64,000 nucleotides of DNA from Moritella sp. F3 (lineage in GTDB: Bacteria; Pseudomonadota; Gammaproteobacteria; Enterobacterales; Moritellaceae): positions 434,001 through 498,000 of the forward strand of contig NZ_BLRL01000003.1 of assembly GCF_015082335.1 (NCBI RefSeq), written 5' to 3'. A program made the position numbers and the translations under genes. The notes beneath the pieces were generated by a model. That model saw nothing but the letters and a program-made list of their open reading frames with translations, was not told the origin of the DNA and did no database searches. How positions within the stretch are numbered: the stretch's first letter is position 1; the number at the start of each line of letters is the position of its first letter. Below are positions 1 through 9,669 of this stretch, piece by piece.

Positions 1-662
1 ATATTGGCATCATCAACACGGTGAGCAGCAAAGCTTAATGTTATGTCATCAATGCAGTGCAGGTGTTCTGGCTGGTGGAAGCCAGGTAGGGTGAAACTGA
101 AATCTTTCAACGGGATTGATAGACCTAACCCCCACGCTTTGATGTAGGACTCTTTTAACGTCCAGTAATCAAAAAATCGGCTTGCTTGTTGTGCGATGGG
201 TTGAGCAAGTAAATCATCAACCTCAATATCCGAGAACGAATATTTAGCAATGCTCAAGACATCGCTGCTACGCTGGGTATTTTCGACATCGCAACCAATA
301 TCATCATGTAACATGACGGCACAAATGATTAAATTATCGGTATGGCTAATATTAAAGCGCAGCGGAAGTGGGGGATTAACAATCTCTGGTTTATTCTTTT
401 CACCTTTTGCAAACTGCCAATCAGCGGGTCTAACATCAGCATAGTGAGATAATAAATCACGGATGAAAGCACGCGTGATTAATGCACTATGGCGATCTTT
501 TTCAAACCTAAAGCGTTGTTGTTTTGTTGTTTCTGCAGGTGATAATAGTTGGCTATAAGCCTGTAATAATTCAGGCTGTTGGATCTTGTGCGGAGCAACT
601 GACCATAAATGGATTTCATTGCTAGCTAAGATTAGCTTGTCGTTAACTCCGCTGCGCATCAT
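1..662 (-). CDS. 4'-phosphopantetheinyl transferase (partial, C-terminus beyond window)
   Basis: Activates acyl/peptidyl carrier proteins by moving phosphopantetheine from CoA to a serine. About 220 residues are present. The translation shows the Sfp/EntD-type signatures: a Mg-binding GCDVE motif near residue 130 and WTLKESYIKAWGLGL about 50 residues later. The start ATG overlaps the stop of the upstream T-component gene (TAATG), so it is the last gene of that operon and probably translationally coupled. In Moritella-like bacteria a PPTase of this kind (PfaE) serves polyunsaturated fatty acid synthases, but nothing in this window shows the client. The family call is firm; the pathway is open. 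Confidence 0.88.
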   Translation of the reverse strand, partial: MMRSGVNDKLILASNEIHLWSVAPHKIQQPELLQAYSQLLSPAETTKQQRFRFEKDRHSALITRAFIRDLLSHYADVRPADWQFAKGEKNKPEIVNPPLPLRFNISHTDNLIICAVMLHDDIGCDVENTQRSSDVLSIAKYSFSDIEVDDLLAQPIAQQASRFFDYWTLKESYIKAWGLGLSIPLKDFSFTLPGFHQPEHLHCIDDITLSFAAHRVDDAN

Positions 663-1600
663 TAGAATGGATACCAGAATAATTCGGTTGCCATGACACG
701 TTTGATTATCGCGAATGTCACCACTAAACCGATTAACACCATTACGGTGTAGTCCTGTTTCGTCATTGCTTTTAAGCTGTACCAAGTACGTATTTTGTTA
801 TGGCCAAAACCACGTAGCGTCATTGCATTTGAGATCTCATCGGCGCGATCTAGGCTTGAGAAAATCAATGGGCCTAATATTTTAGCGACATTTTTAATAC
901 GTGATAATACCGAGACATTTTTAGATAAATCGACGCCACGCGCTTGTTGTGCATGCATGATGTTGACGAAATCATTTTTTACATCAGGTAAATAACGTAA
1001 TGTTAAGCTAACCGCATAGGCAATTTTATACGGTACACCAAGACGATTTAGACTTGCTGCAAACTCAGTCGGATGCGTGGTAAACACAAAAACTAATGCA
1101 ATCGGGAACATACTGAAGTATTTCAGAGTGACCGTCAGTAAGTAATATAACGTTTCTTGTGTAAGGGAGTAATCGCCCCATAACGGTAATAAGACTGTGC
1201 TTGAGCCTATGTATTCTACGCCTTGCTGTGGTGCTAACAAGAACATGAATAAGGCGTTAATGCTAAGTACACTAGCAGTGGCAATTAATAGCGGTTTATA
1301 AACTGAAAACGGTACTTTGGTTAATTTAAGTAACGTACAGCCGGTAATAATAAGTGCGAGTATAAGGCGTAAATCAAAGGTCGTTAAAACCACAGTTACC
1401 CAAGCTAAAAACAACACAAATTTAGTGACGCCATTAAGCTGATGTAAGGCTGAATTGGTATTGACATAGTTAATACCAAAGTCAATTTTCTTGGTTTTAT
1501 TGATACTACTTTTATGCTTTTTCTTAATATCGTTGTTAACCGTATTTTTATTCATATTGCTTTTATTGAGTGTGCTTTCGCGATGAGTGTTGTTCTGCAT
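662..1600 (-). CDS. ECF transporter T component (EcfT/CbiQ family)
   Basis: Membrane scaffold of an energy-coupling-factor vitamin importer. It joins the ATPases to the substrate-binding S protein. The 312 residues have a polar Lys/Asn-rich N-terminal extension of about 50 residues, then several hydrophobic segments. The cytoplasmic coupling-helix motifs are readable as QQARGVD (about residue 215) and AMTLRGFG (about residue 265), which are the Ala-Arg-Gly signatures of the family. Its ATG overlaps the stop of the ATPase gene by one base (TAATG), and its stop overlaps the PPTase start in the same way. The long polar N-terminus is unusual; a shorter start at an internal Met is possible. Confidence 0.87.
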   Translation of the reverse strand: MQNNTHRESTLNKSNMNKNTVNNDIKKKHKSSINKTKKIDFGINYVNTNSALHQLNGVTKFVLFLAWVTVVLTTFDLRLILALIITGCTLLKLTKVPFSVYKPLLIATASVLSINALFMFLLAPQQGVEYIGSSTVLLPLWGDYSLTQETLYYLLTVTLKYFSMFPIALVFVFTTHPTEFAASLNRLGVPYKIAYAVSLTLRYLPDVKNDFVNIMHAQQARGVDLSKNVSVLSRIKNVAKILGPLIFSSLDRADEISNAMTLRGFGHNKIRTWYSLKAMTKQDYTVMVLIGLVVTFAIIKRVMATELFWYPF

Positions 1601-3294
1601 TATGACGGTGCCACTTCAGATTTAATAAATTGCTGCATAAAACCATCGGTATTGTTTATACCAATCGCGTTGGCGAGTGTATACAGACTGGTTATTTTCA
1701 AATTCGCACGATCAAGTAGTACAGGGTCGCTGAACACTTGCGAAACGGGCGCATTGGCAATCAATTTACTTTCTGCTATCACAATTGAACGCGTGGTGTA
1801 TTCTAACACGAGGTGCATATCGTGAGAGATAATCAGCACTGTAATACCCAACGTTTTGTTCAGTGTTCTAATGAACGATAGCATTGACGTATAGTTTCGA
1901 TGATCTTGCCCAGCTGTTGGCTCATCTAAAATAAGCAGTTCAGGCTCTAACGCTAAGATAGATGCAATCGTGACACGTTTTTTCTGACCGTAGCTAAGCG
2001 CTTCAATTGGCCAATGGCGATATTTCATTAGGCCGCATAGACCCAATACGTGCAGTACTTTCTCTTCAACAAATGCCTCGTCGTGGCCACGGTTACGCAG
2101 ACCAAACGCGATTTCATCAAAAATCATGTGATTAGAGATCATGTGATTTGGGTTTTGCATCACTACGCCGACCTTTTGAGCGCGCTCAAAGATAGAGAGC
2201 TTAGCAATATCTTCGCCATTAAGCTTGATTTGACCAGCATCAGGTGCGATAACGCCCATGATCAGCTTAGTGATGGTTGATTTACCCGAACCATTTTTAC
2301 CTAAGATTGAAACAAATTCACCACGATTAATACTAAATGAAATATCTTCAAGCGCGTTTTTTTCGCCAGTGTAAGAATAAGTTAAATCATTAATCTCAAG
2401 TAATGTTTCTGTTGTTTGTTGCTGAACGATCGGTGCTTGTGCATTAAACCAATTGGTTAATGACGTTTGATATTGCAGTAGATTCATTTTGTCGATATAA
2501 GCGGGGTTATCTGCAACAGTCATTGGGCATTTTGCCGCTTTTAATGCCGAGATATAGAGTGGTTCGCGGATACCATGAACTTGTAGTAAGGGGGATACGA
2601 TTAATTCATTAGGCGACATGTCGGCAATGATTTGGCCACGCTCCATTAAGATCACGCGGTCGACATGACGATGTAATACATCTTCGAGACGATGCTCGAT
2701 AATGATAACCGTTTTGCCTGTGTCTTGATGCAACTGATCGATAATCTCGATGGTTGCCTTACCTGTTTTTGGATCTAGGCTAGCTAATGGTTCATCAAAT
2801 AACAAAATGTCGGTATCGTCAACCAGAATACCGGCTAGTGATACGCGCTGTTTTTGACCACCAGATAATGCATAAGGTGAGTGATCGAGCAAATCATCAA
2901 GATCGACCATCGCGGCAGTTTTCTGCACGATAGGTAGCATTTCCGCTTGAGAAATCATGTCATTCTCAAGTGCAAACGCAATATCTTCACCAATACTTAA
3001 ACCAACGAATTGGCTGTCGGTATCTTGCAATACCGTACCTACCGATTCGCTATAGTCTTGCATGCGTAACCCTGATACGGGGGTATCATTGATGGTTAAG
3101 CTGCCAGACATCTCGCCTTTGATAGCATGCGGGATCAGGCCGTTTAAGCATTGTCCAAGGGTCGACTTACCACTTCCACTTGGACCAATAATGACAATTT
3201 TCTCTCCTTTCTCTATCCTTAGATTTATGCCTTTGAGAGTCGCTTTATCCTGCGAAGCATATTTAAAAGAGAAGTCAGAAAATTCGATGGTCAT
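1600..3294 (-). CDS. ECF transporter fused double ATP-binding protein (EcfA-EcfA')
   Basis: Energises vitamin import through the ECF module. The 564 residues hold two complete ABC ATPase domains in one chain. The first has Walker A GPSGSGKST (about residue 37), signature LSGGQKQR and Walker B ILLFDEP. The second has GKNGSGKST (about residue 335), LSYGQKKR and LLILDEP. Both sites look catalytically intact. The gene starts 6 bp after the S-component stop and overlaps the T-component start, giving a compact S-A-T operon. Fused double ATPases of this type replace the usual EcfA/EcfA' pair in several group I ECF systems. Confidence 0.92.
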   Translation of the reverse strand: MTIEFSDFSFKYASQDKATLKGINLRIEKGEKIVIIGPSGSGKSTLGQCLNGLIPHAIKGEMSGSLTINDTPVSGLRMQDYSESVGTVLQDTDSQFVGLSIGEDIAFALENDMISQAEMLPIVQKTAAMVDLDDLLDHSPYALSGGQKQRVSLAGILVDDTDILLFDEPLASLDPKTGKATIEIIDQLHQDTGKTVIIIEHRLEDVLHRHVDRVILMERGQIIADMSPNELIVSPLLQVHGIREPLYISALKAAKCPMTVADNPAYIDKMNLLQYQTSLTNWFNAQAPIVQQQTTETLLEINDLTYSYTGEKNALEDISFSINRGEFVSILGKNGSGKSTITKLIMGVIAPDAGQIKLNGEDIAKLSIFERAQKVGVVMQNPNHMISNHMIFDEIAFGLRNRGHDEAFVEEKVLHVLGLCGLMKYRHWPIEALSYGQKKRVTIASILALEPELLILDEPTAGQDHRNYTSMLSFIRTLNKTLGITVLIISHDMHLVLEYTTRSIVIAESKLIANAPVSQVFSDPVLLDRANLKITSLYTLANAIGINNTDGFMQQFIKSEVAPS

Positions 3295-3300
3295 TGTTGA

Positions 3301-3849
3301 TTAACCCTCGGTCAAATTGCGGCTTTGTTTCTTACGTTTGGCAAATGCAGTCAGTAAGATGTAGCCAACAACCGCGATTAATACCGTATTACCTGCAGCA
3401 ATGATGGTTAATTGCGTCATTACTTTGGTAAAGGGTTCAGCGTAAAGAATGGTATCAAGTAGTGCTGATATACCATAACCTACAGTGTTACCGACTAAGG
3501 CAAGTACAACAAAGAGCACCATGTCTTTCATGGAGAATTCGCCTTTTTCTAAACGACCTTTTGTCAGTTTAGGGAACAAACCTATGATAAGACCAACGAT
3601 ACCCGAGCCGAGTACCCACGTTAACCAAACACCCCAGCCAGAGAATAAATCTGTTACCCAATGACCGATAAAGCCTACTAAGAAACCAACTAATGGACCA
3701 AATAATACCGAGAAGAGTGCAAGCACTGCCATCGCAGGCTTAAGTGTCGTATTTGCAAACACTGGAATACCAAACATAGGTAATCCGCCGATGCCATATA
3801 AAGCAGCACCAATTGCAATCACAACAACGGTTTTAGCTGAAAGATTCAT
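3301..3849 (-). CDS. ECF transporter S component, UPF0397 family (riboflavin-type annotation)
   Basis: Small substrate-binding membrane protein of the ECF importer, 182 residues with about five hydrophobic segments. The N-terminus ([20 protein letters not shown]) and the [14 protein letters not shown] segment are typical of the UPF0397 family, which is annotated as a riboflavin transporter S component; the ligand is inferred from family naming only. A longer frame begins with GTG at 3873, but the ATG at 3849 has an AAGG ribosome-binding site 6-8 bases upstream and matches the family N-terminus. It is the first gene of the operon. No FMN-riboswitch-like structure was recognised upstream. Confidence 0.82.
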   Translation of the reverse strand: MNLSAKTVVVIAIGAALYGIGGLPMFGIPVFANTTLKPAMAVLALFSVLFGPLVGFLVGFIGHWVTDLFSGWGVWLTWVLGSGIVGLIIGLFPKLTKGRLEKGEFSMKDMVLFVVLALVGNTVGYGISALLDTILYAEPFTKVMTQLTIIAAGNTVLIAVVGYILLTAFAKRKKQSRNLTEG

Positions 3850-4087
3850 AATAAGCCTTGGGTAAATTAACACGAAAAATTAAAGGTGCGAATTATACAG
3901 GAAGACAGGTTGTTAAGGAAATAAACTTGGGCTAGTGGTGTGTTTTTTCTGTTTAATCCACCGCGCTGTTTAGTTATACGGCAATCATGCGGTCTAAACA
4001 TTGGTTATTTCACAATGAGAATAAGCAGGTTATGATTGAAGGCGATGATATTCAACTGTTGTAGCTGGATCTGTAAAGAGAGTAAGC

Positions 4088-5128
4088 ATGAATTTAAAAC
4101 CAATAAAAACGGCCATCATAGGCTATGGATTTTCTGCAAAAACATTTCATATTCCTTTCATTAGTCATTTAGCTGAATTTGAGCTAACTGCAATCAGTAG
4201 TAGCCAAGGTGAAGCTGTTACAGCAGACTTCCCTGATGTAGAACACTACTTAACAGCAGGTTCGTTATTACAACAGTCAGATGCGGAGCTCGTCATTATT
4301 ACAGCTCCTAACGACGTGCATTTCTCATTAGCTAAAGCGGCGTTGGAACAGAATAAACACGTTATTATCGAAAAACCATTTGTTATCAATGTTGAAGATG
4401 GTGAAGCGCTGATTGCATTAGCTACTGAAAAAGGGCTTGTTTTAAGTGTCTATAATAACCGTCGTTGGGATGGGGACTTTCTTACCGTTAAAAAGCTCAT
4501 TACAGACGGCCGTTTAGGCGAGGTGAAATGTTTTGAATCCCATTTCGATCGCTTTAGACCGGAAGTACGTCAGCGCTGGCGTGAACAATCAGCGACAGGT
4601 GGCGGCATATTATTTGATTTGGGACCACATCTACTCGATCAAGCCTTACAACTGTTTGGTTTACCCCATGCGATCACTGCGCAATGCTTAATAATGAGGG
4701 AAGGCTCTACAAATATCGATTACTTTAACCTTGTATTACATTACCCTGACCACATTGCCACGTTACATTGTGATCTGTTCAGTGCTGGACCCAATAAGCG
4801 TTTTAGCGTGAAAGGTAATAAAGCGAGTTATGAGAAATACGGCTTAGACCCACAGGAAGATTGTTTAAAAGCAGGCGTTGTGCCAGTGGATGCAAGCTGG
4901 GCTGATGAAACTCCTGAGCAATATGGCCATTTATATACTTTGGATACAGTTGAAACAGTTCAGACTGAGCGCGGTGGTTATCAGCATTACTTTCAAGCGA
5001 TGGCTGCGGCTATAAATAGTGACGGTCAAACGCCAGTGAATGCTGAAGATGCGCTGTGGAGTATTAAGCTGATTGAACTCGCTATGGAAAGCAGTCGCTT
5101 AGGTCAAACTTTAACTGTGCAGAGATAG
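4088..5128 (+). CDS. Gfo/Idh/MocA family NAD(P)-dependent oxidoreductase
   Basis: Dehydrogenase of the glucose-fructose oxidoreductase / inositol dehydrogenase family, 346 residues. The N-terminal Rossmann motif reads GYGFSAKTFHIPFI, the variant seen in the YdgJ/IolW-like branch. The family's EKP motif (IIEKPFVI, about residue 97) supplies the catalytic lysine, and GGGILFDLGPHLLDQ (about residue 173) fits the family's active-site region. The start has an AAGAGAG-like site upstream. It stands alone between divergent and convergent neighbours, so the substrate (probably a sugar or inositol) cannot be read from context. Confidence 0.85.
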   Translation: MNLKPIKTAIIGYGFSAKTFHIPFISHLAEFELTAISSSQGEAVTADFPDVEHYLTAGSLLQQSDAELVIITAPNDVHFSLAKAALEQNKHVIIEKPFVINVEDGEALIALATEKGLVLSVYNNRRWDGDFLTVKKLITDGRLGEVKCFESHFDRFRPEVRQRWREQSATGGGILFDLGPHLLDQALQLFGLPHAITAQCLIMREGSTNIDYFNLVLHYPDHIATLHCDLFSAGPNKRFSVKGNKASYEKYGLDPQEDCLKAGVVPVDASWADETPEQYGHLYTLDTVETVQTERGGYQHYFQAMAAAINSDGQTPVNAEDALWSIKLIELAMESSRLGQTLTVQR

Positions 5129-5150
5129 CCTTAGCTATTGTTAGCTTGAC

Positions 5151-5186
5151 GCGCAATGCCAATTCATATGGTTATCGGTATTGCGC
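5151..5186. terminator. Hairpin between convergent genes
   Basis: Arms GCGCAATGCC and GGTATTGCGC pair over 10 bp with one G-T pair and a 16-base loop, between the convergent oxidoreductase and mgtE genes. There is no long T-tract, so it could also be a transcript-end stabilising hairpin. Confidence 0.5.
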
Positions 5187-5224
5187 ACCTAGTCTAAGCT
5201 AGAACTTGAACTTAGAGTCGCAAC

Positions 5225-6571
5225 TTATAGCAGTAAAATAGTACCGAGCCCTAAGAACACGACGAAGCCTATGATGTCTGTTACTGTTGTTAAAATAACT
5301 GAGCCTGACAATGCAGGATCAATTTTCATTTTATCTAACGCCACCGGCACTAAAACACCCGCCAGTGCCGCCGTGATGATGTTTGCCACAATAGCCAAAC
5401 CAATAACGATACCGAGCATGACATCATTAAACCAGTAACCGGTCACTAAACCAATCACTAACGACCACAAAATACCATTGAGGATGGCGACTTTGAGTTC
5501 CTTGAATAACAAAGGCTTCATGTTTGCCATGGAGATATGCCCTAATGCTAAACCACGGACTATCAAGGTTAAGGTCTGGCTCCCTGCAATACCCCCCATA
5601 GATGCAACCACTGGCATTAATACTGCTAGCGCAACCACCTGTTGAATTGTCGCTTCAAACATACCGATGAACCAAGATGCTAGAAATGCGGTTAATAAGT
5701 TGATACCGAGCCAAATTGCACGATTTTTAGCGCTCTTACGTACTGGTGAAAATAGATCTTCGTTTTCATCGAGACCCGCTGTTGCCATTATTTGTGATTC
5801 AGCATGTTCGGCTTGCAGTTTATAAGCAGCGCCAATATCTAAACGACCGATGAGCAAACCGCCCGTCGTTATCACTGGTAACGCGGATTCATTGCTTTGT
5901 GCGACTTTATCTGCGGCAATGTAGACATCTTCGTTGGCGTTCAGCGTGAGGTAATCTTCTTCAATCAATTCTGCCACGCGTAATAATGGGTCGGCACCAA
6001 AAAGCTGATTGATGCGAACAACACCTTGCCAATTACCGCGGTTATCTACTAGGAATACCACGTTACAGTGTAATGAACTGCTGCGACGAATTAATCTTAA
6101 TACTACTTTTATTTTGGTTTTTGCCGGTACAACAAGTGGCTGATGGTCACACCAATGGCCAACTTCATCGTCATTAAATTGTTGCGCAGCCGAGTAGTGC
6201 GATAGCTGAGTTTCATCCATCTTAGCAAGCACTGTTTCAAGGTGCTGATCTGGGATGATGTCTTGTAATTCAACTAATGTGTTGGCATCAATATCAGTGA
6301 AGAGTGCCAGTAATGCTGCATGTGTTAATGAATCAACAATGGACTCACCAGCATCTGCACGCATCTCGACTAATATAGGCAGTTTTATATCATCAGATAT
6401 TTGTGACCAGGTTTCTAAACGTTCTAAAAAGGGTAGAGATTCTAACAATAAGGCCATGTCGACGGGCGATGTCTCATGCGCAAGTTTTTCAATAAAAGCT
6501 TGCTGCGCTGATGTATCAAGATTATTTGTTAGTAGTTCTTCAACCGCATTTTGAACGTCATTTTCTGGCAT
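5225..6571 (-). CDS. mgtE: Magnesium transporter MgtE
   Basis: Mg2+ channel/transporter of the inner membrane, 448 residues, the usual length. The order is an N-terminal helical MgtE_N domain (to about residue 130), a CBS pair (about 135-255, with VVPAKTKIKVVLRLIRR at its start) and five hydrophobic segments from about residue 283. The last segment carries PALSGSVILTTVTDIIGF, whose aspartate corresponds to the pore Mg2+ ligand of characterised MgtE. In that family the cytosolic domain closes the pore when Mg2+ is high. Single-gene unit; no Mg riboswitch was recognised upstream. Confidence 0.95.
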   Translation of the reverse strand: MPENDVQNAVEELLTNNLDTSAQQAFIEKLAHETSPVDMALLLESLPFLERLETWSQISDDIKLPILVEMRADAGESIVDSLTHAALLALFTDIDANTLVELQDIIPDQHLETVLAKMDETQLSHYSAAQQFNDDEVGHWCDHQPLVVPAKTKIKVVLRLIRRSSSLHCNVVFLVDNRGNWQGVVRINQLFGADPLLRVAELIEEDYLTLNANEDVYIAADKVAQSNESALPVITTGGLLIGRLDIGAAYKLQAEHAESQIMATAGLDENEDLFSPVRKSAKNRAIWLGINLLTAFLASWFIGMFEATIQQVVALAVLMPVVASMGGIAGSQTLTLIVRGLALGHISMANMKPLLFKELKVAILNGILWSLVIGLVTGYWFNDVMLGIVIGLAIVANIITAALAGVLVPVALDKMKIDPALSGSVILTTVTDIIGFVVFLGLGTILLL

Positions 6572-6805
6572 CGTCCGACCTTATATGTCGATAGTATGGT
6601 TATCAAGATTAAGCTGGGATTATCAACCTTAAATGATTATAGGTAAATAGACAAATGGATAAATAGTTTTTATAGAGAGTATGTTAATAGCGCTAAGTTG
6701 TTTTTGTTTGGGGGACTAGTCGAGGGCAGACTCTGGGTATTTACTAGGGGACTATGACAAGACAGGAGAGTAAAATAGAAGAAATAGAGATTAAAAATAA
6801 AGAAT

Positions 6806-6847
6806 AAAATAGAGTGAATCATTTACAGGTTCGATTCACTCTATTTT
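6806..6847 (-). terminator. Rho-independent terminator for the WS/DGAT-tetR unit
   Basis: A perfect 15-bp inverted repeat (AAAATAGAGTGAATC / GATTCACTCTATTTT) with a 12-base loop lies 20 bp beyond the tetR stop. On the minus strand it is followed by a T-rich stretch. Confidence 0.8.
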
Positions 6848-6866
6848 GATTTACAGCATGTGGTAT

Positions 6867-7511
6867 TTAGCTAAACAAACTCGTTGCTTCAACCGGGTTT
6901 TGCTCAACTTCATATTGGTATTTTTCTTTTGATTCACTAGAAAAATAGGGTTCAACTAACATAATAATACGCAATACAATACGTTGAGTAATCGCTTGAA
7001 GGTTGTAATCTTCTTCAGCTAATTGTGTATCGAGTGAGTTAGTTGCGATCAAGCAGATAGTATCAGCCATCGAACTTTGCTGTGCTTCACTCATTTTAAT
7101 TTCACTGCTGGCGTTTAACGATGTTAGCATCTTTAAGAAAAAGCTATGATGATTATTAACAAGACGCATAAAGCGACGTTTCAACAACTTGTTCTCATCG
7201 AAAATAACTTTCATATCACGATAGAAGAACGAGTATTGTTGAATCAGACCAACGTATACATTGAGGTAGGCCCAATAATCTTCAAACGCTTGCACGTCAT
7301 CTTCATAGAATGACATGAGTTTATTAATAGCGGCTTCATACTCATAAAACAGCTCAGTTAATAATTGGTCTTTGCCATTAAAATGGTAATACAAATTACC
7401 TGGGCTAATTTCTAGCGCATTCGCAATTTCAACAGTAGATACTTTTACATGTCCATATTGGCTAAACATCTCTAAACTACACTGTAATATCCTGTCACGT
7501 GTTTTCATCAT
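6867..7511 (-). CDS. TetR/AcrR family transcriptional regulator
   Basis: 214-residue TetR-type repressor. The N-terminal helix-turn-helix covers about residues 5-50, with the typical STVEIANALEISPGNLYYHF recognition region followed by NGKDQLLTELF. The C-terminal half is the helical ligand/dimer domain. It starts 6 bp after the stop of the wax-ester synthase gene on the same strand, so the two are almost certainly co-transcribed. The natural guess is control of the unit in response to acyl chains or lipid supply; that is inference. Confidence 0.88.
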   Translation of the reverse strand: MMKTRDRILQCSLEMFSQYGHVKVSTVEIANALEISPGNLYYHFNGKDQLLTELFYEYEAAINKLMSFYEDDVQAFEDYWAYLNVYVGLIQQYSFFYRDMKVIFDENKLLKRRFMRLVNNHHSFFLKMLTSLNASSEIKMSEAQQSSMADTICLIATNSLDTQLAEEDYNLQAITQRIVLRIIMLVEPYFSSESKEKYQYEVEQNPVEATSLFS

Positions 7512-7517
7512 TTATCC

Positions 7518-9122
7518 CTAAGCTGATGCTGTTACAGCTTTATCCGCTGTATCTGCGGTGATTATGTTTTCTGCTGCGATTTTCTTTGCAGGCTGAGTTG
7601 CTTTGCTATCTAATGTTGGTGTTTGAACTTCTTGAGGCTTTTCTGCATCCGCTAATATCTGTTCGATAATCGCTAAACTTTCTTGTTTAATGTCCGAGTT
7701 GCTCTTAGGCATCGCGAGCAGTGCGATTTGTTCCATTACAGATGCTGTTGCACTTGTTAATACTTCATTTTCAAGTTCGGCAAACGCACTGTTTACGAAT
7801 TCTGCCAAATCGGTTAAATCGGGTAGGGCAGAACGGCATGATACTAAACCAACATTAATTAAACCGTTATAGCTGTATAGCGTAATGTTCAAAGACATAC
7901 CTGGTGGCAATACTGAGATAGGAAAACATTGCTCCATTTTCGCACCCATCATATATAGCGGTTCACGTGGACCCGGTACATTTGAAATCAGTACATTACC
8001 CATTGGCGGTAATATGGTATCTAAGCTTAAGAATTCGCTTACAACGGCAAGGCCTTGGCTCGCCATGGTATAACTAGTGAGTGCTTCCTTGGTTAGCAGA
8101 CGTGTTTCATTTTTTAGTTTGATGCACGAATCTTTAATCGTCATTAAGCGTTCAAGCGGGGACTCACCACGGTAAGCAAGTTCAACTAAGCTGATAGCAA
8201 CTTGGTTGTTGGTTACGGTATCGCCAGCGTCACGTAAGCTCATTGGCATTTGAGCGACAAGTGGTTTTTTAAGGTTAAAGTTTTTGCTTGCAAGGTAGTT
8301 ATGAATCGCCATGTCACAGATAGTAACAACGACATCATTGATCGTAGCGCCTGTCATCTTACCAATACGCTTCACGCGTGTTAGTGGCAGTGCTGAAACA
8401 GCTGCACGACGCGCACGCTTAGGGCTCACTGAAAAGGGTGTTTTTGGTGCCATAAACGGTGTTGGCATATCTGCTTTATATACATTTGCAGCTTGGAACA
8501 ACAACTTAGTTGTTAGTTTAGTCAACGATGGAATTGACTTAACTTGGCCTGATAGCTTTTTCGATGTTTTGCTAATCGAGGTTAGCATGGTATCAAGTTC
8601 TTTTTCTTTTTGTTCGCGTTCAATATTCCAAAACGCAGTCATCGGTGCGTCAGTATTCTTACTTAAATAAGACATCAATAGCTGATTGGCTTTCGCACCG
8701 TCAGTGAAAGCGTGGTGTGCTTTTAAGTAAATAGCGAATTTGTTATCTTCTAAGCCATCAATCAGTATCATTTCCCACAACGGTCGGTTTCTATCGAGCA
8801 GTGTTTCATGTTGATGTTCAACAAAGTGTAGTAGCTGACTTTCATTGCCTGGTTGCGGTAGCATGGCAAATCTTACATGGTAAGACAGATCGATGTTATT
8901 ATCTTTTTGCCAGTGATACTGCCCAGTAAGTTGCTTCTTGAGCTTTAAATTAAAGGGTTGTTTAATTTCATCCTGTGACATTAAGCTGTCAAACAGATCA
9001 CGGGTAAAGTTATCTGCGTAATTTTTAGGAGCCGTGAAAATTTGTAATCCGGCTACATGTTTAGGACTGGCAACTGTTTCTGTGTACAAAAAACCCATAT
9101 CAACTAGCGTAAGTGCTTGCAT
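7518..9122 (-). CDS. Wax ester synthase / diacylglycerol acyltransferase (WS/DGAT)
   Basis: Bifunctional acyl-CoA:alcohol / acyl-CoA:diacylglycerol O-acyltransferase making storage wax esters or triacylglycerol. The 534 residues include the catalytic HHxxxDG motif as HHAFTDG at 136-142. The C-terminal half has PLWEMILIDGL (115-125) and the family's VSNVPGPREPLYMMGAKM segment. An Ala/Thr/Lys-rich tail of about 50 residues extends past the conserved domain. Co-transcribed with the TetR gene downstream. A non-storage role in membrane lipid turnover cannot be excluded. Confidence 0.9.
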   Translation of the reverse strand: MQALTLVDMGFLYTETVASPKHVAGLQIFTAPKNYADNFTRDLFDSLMSQDEIKQPFNLKLKKQLTGQYHWQKDNNIDLSYHVRFAMLPQPGNESQLLHFVEHQHETLLDRNRPLWEMILIDGLEDNKFAIYLKAHHAFTDGAKANQLLMSYLSKNTDAPMTAFWNIEREQKEKELDTMLTSISKTSKKLSGQVKSIPSLTKLTTKLLFQAANVYKADMPTPFMAPKTPFSVSPKRARRAAVSALPLTRVKRIGKMTGATINDVVVTICDMAIHNYLASKNFNLKKPLVAQMPMSLRDAGDTVTNNQVAISLVELAYRGESPLERLMTIKDSCIKLKNETRLLTKEALTSYTMASQGLAVVSEFLSLDTILPPMGNVLISNVPGPREPLYMMGAKMEQCFPISVLPPGMSLNITLYSYNGLINVGLVSCRSALPDLTDLAEFVNSAFAELENEVLTSATASVMEQIALLAMPKSNSDIKQESLAIIEQILADAEKPQEVQTPTLDSKATQPAKKIAAENIITADTADKAVTASA

Positions 9123-9669
9123 GTTATCTAATCCCTATGCAATAAATCCATAAAATAAAGTGTTTAGATACTAAGCTCTACTTTGTAGTTTTTCTATATC
9201 TATATGGGTATATGTTAGTTTGTTGTTTTGCATTTGTAAATAGTGACAGGGTGTTAAGTGTGTTTTTAAGAGTATGAAAATAGTATTAAATATATTATTG
9301 ATGCTGTTACTTAACGATTTAATGGCATTATTTGTTAAATTTATAAAACGATGGCTACATCGAAAGAACTTGATAAACAAAGAGGTCAGACCTGATAGTG
9401 TTAATTGAAGCACGTCATGTTATCGGTAACCTGGCGGTTGTTTGTAACAGTGCTCAGCTGTGAATAAAATGCCATATTGATGCATTTTTATTTAATTTTT
9501 ATTTGTTTTTTAATTTTTTATTTATTTAATCGGTCAATTTTGGTGTAGGTTTTGAGCATTCTCACTGAGATTTTAGTGGAAGGGCATAAACGGGTTGTTT
9601 TGCGCCATAGCGTAAAGGTAGAATATCGAGAATTAAATAGAGAGTGTTAAACACTAACGGATATATATA
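9123..9669. other. AT-rich intergenic region between divergent genes
   Basis: 547 bp between WS/DGAT (minus) and the NlpC/P60 gene (plus). It must hold both promoters. A T/A-rich tract lies at 9478-9535. An 80-codon open frame on the minus strand here (9171-9413) has no recognisable domain or good ribosome-binding site and is not called. Confidence 0.5.

Noticed and set aside
250..444. Open frame opposite the phosphopantetheinyl transferase
   Set aside because: Antisense shadow of a gene whose conserved motifs are clear on the minus strand.
3850..3873. GTG-initiated extension of the S component
   Set aside because: No ribosome-binding site and not part of the family N-terminus; the ATG at 3849 has both.
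3850..4087. Possible FMN riboswitch before the riboflavin-type ECF operon
   Set aside because: No conserved RFN elements or multi-helix junction could be recognised by eye.
6572..6805. Mg2+ riboswitch upstream of mgtE
   Set aside because: No M-box-like structure recognised in the leader.
9171..9413. 80-codon minus-strand open frame between WS/DGAT and the NlpC gene
   Set aside because: Asn/Leu/Ile-rich translation of an AT-rich spacer, no domain, no good ribosome-binding site.
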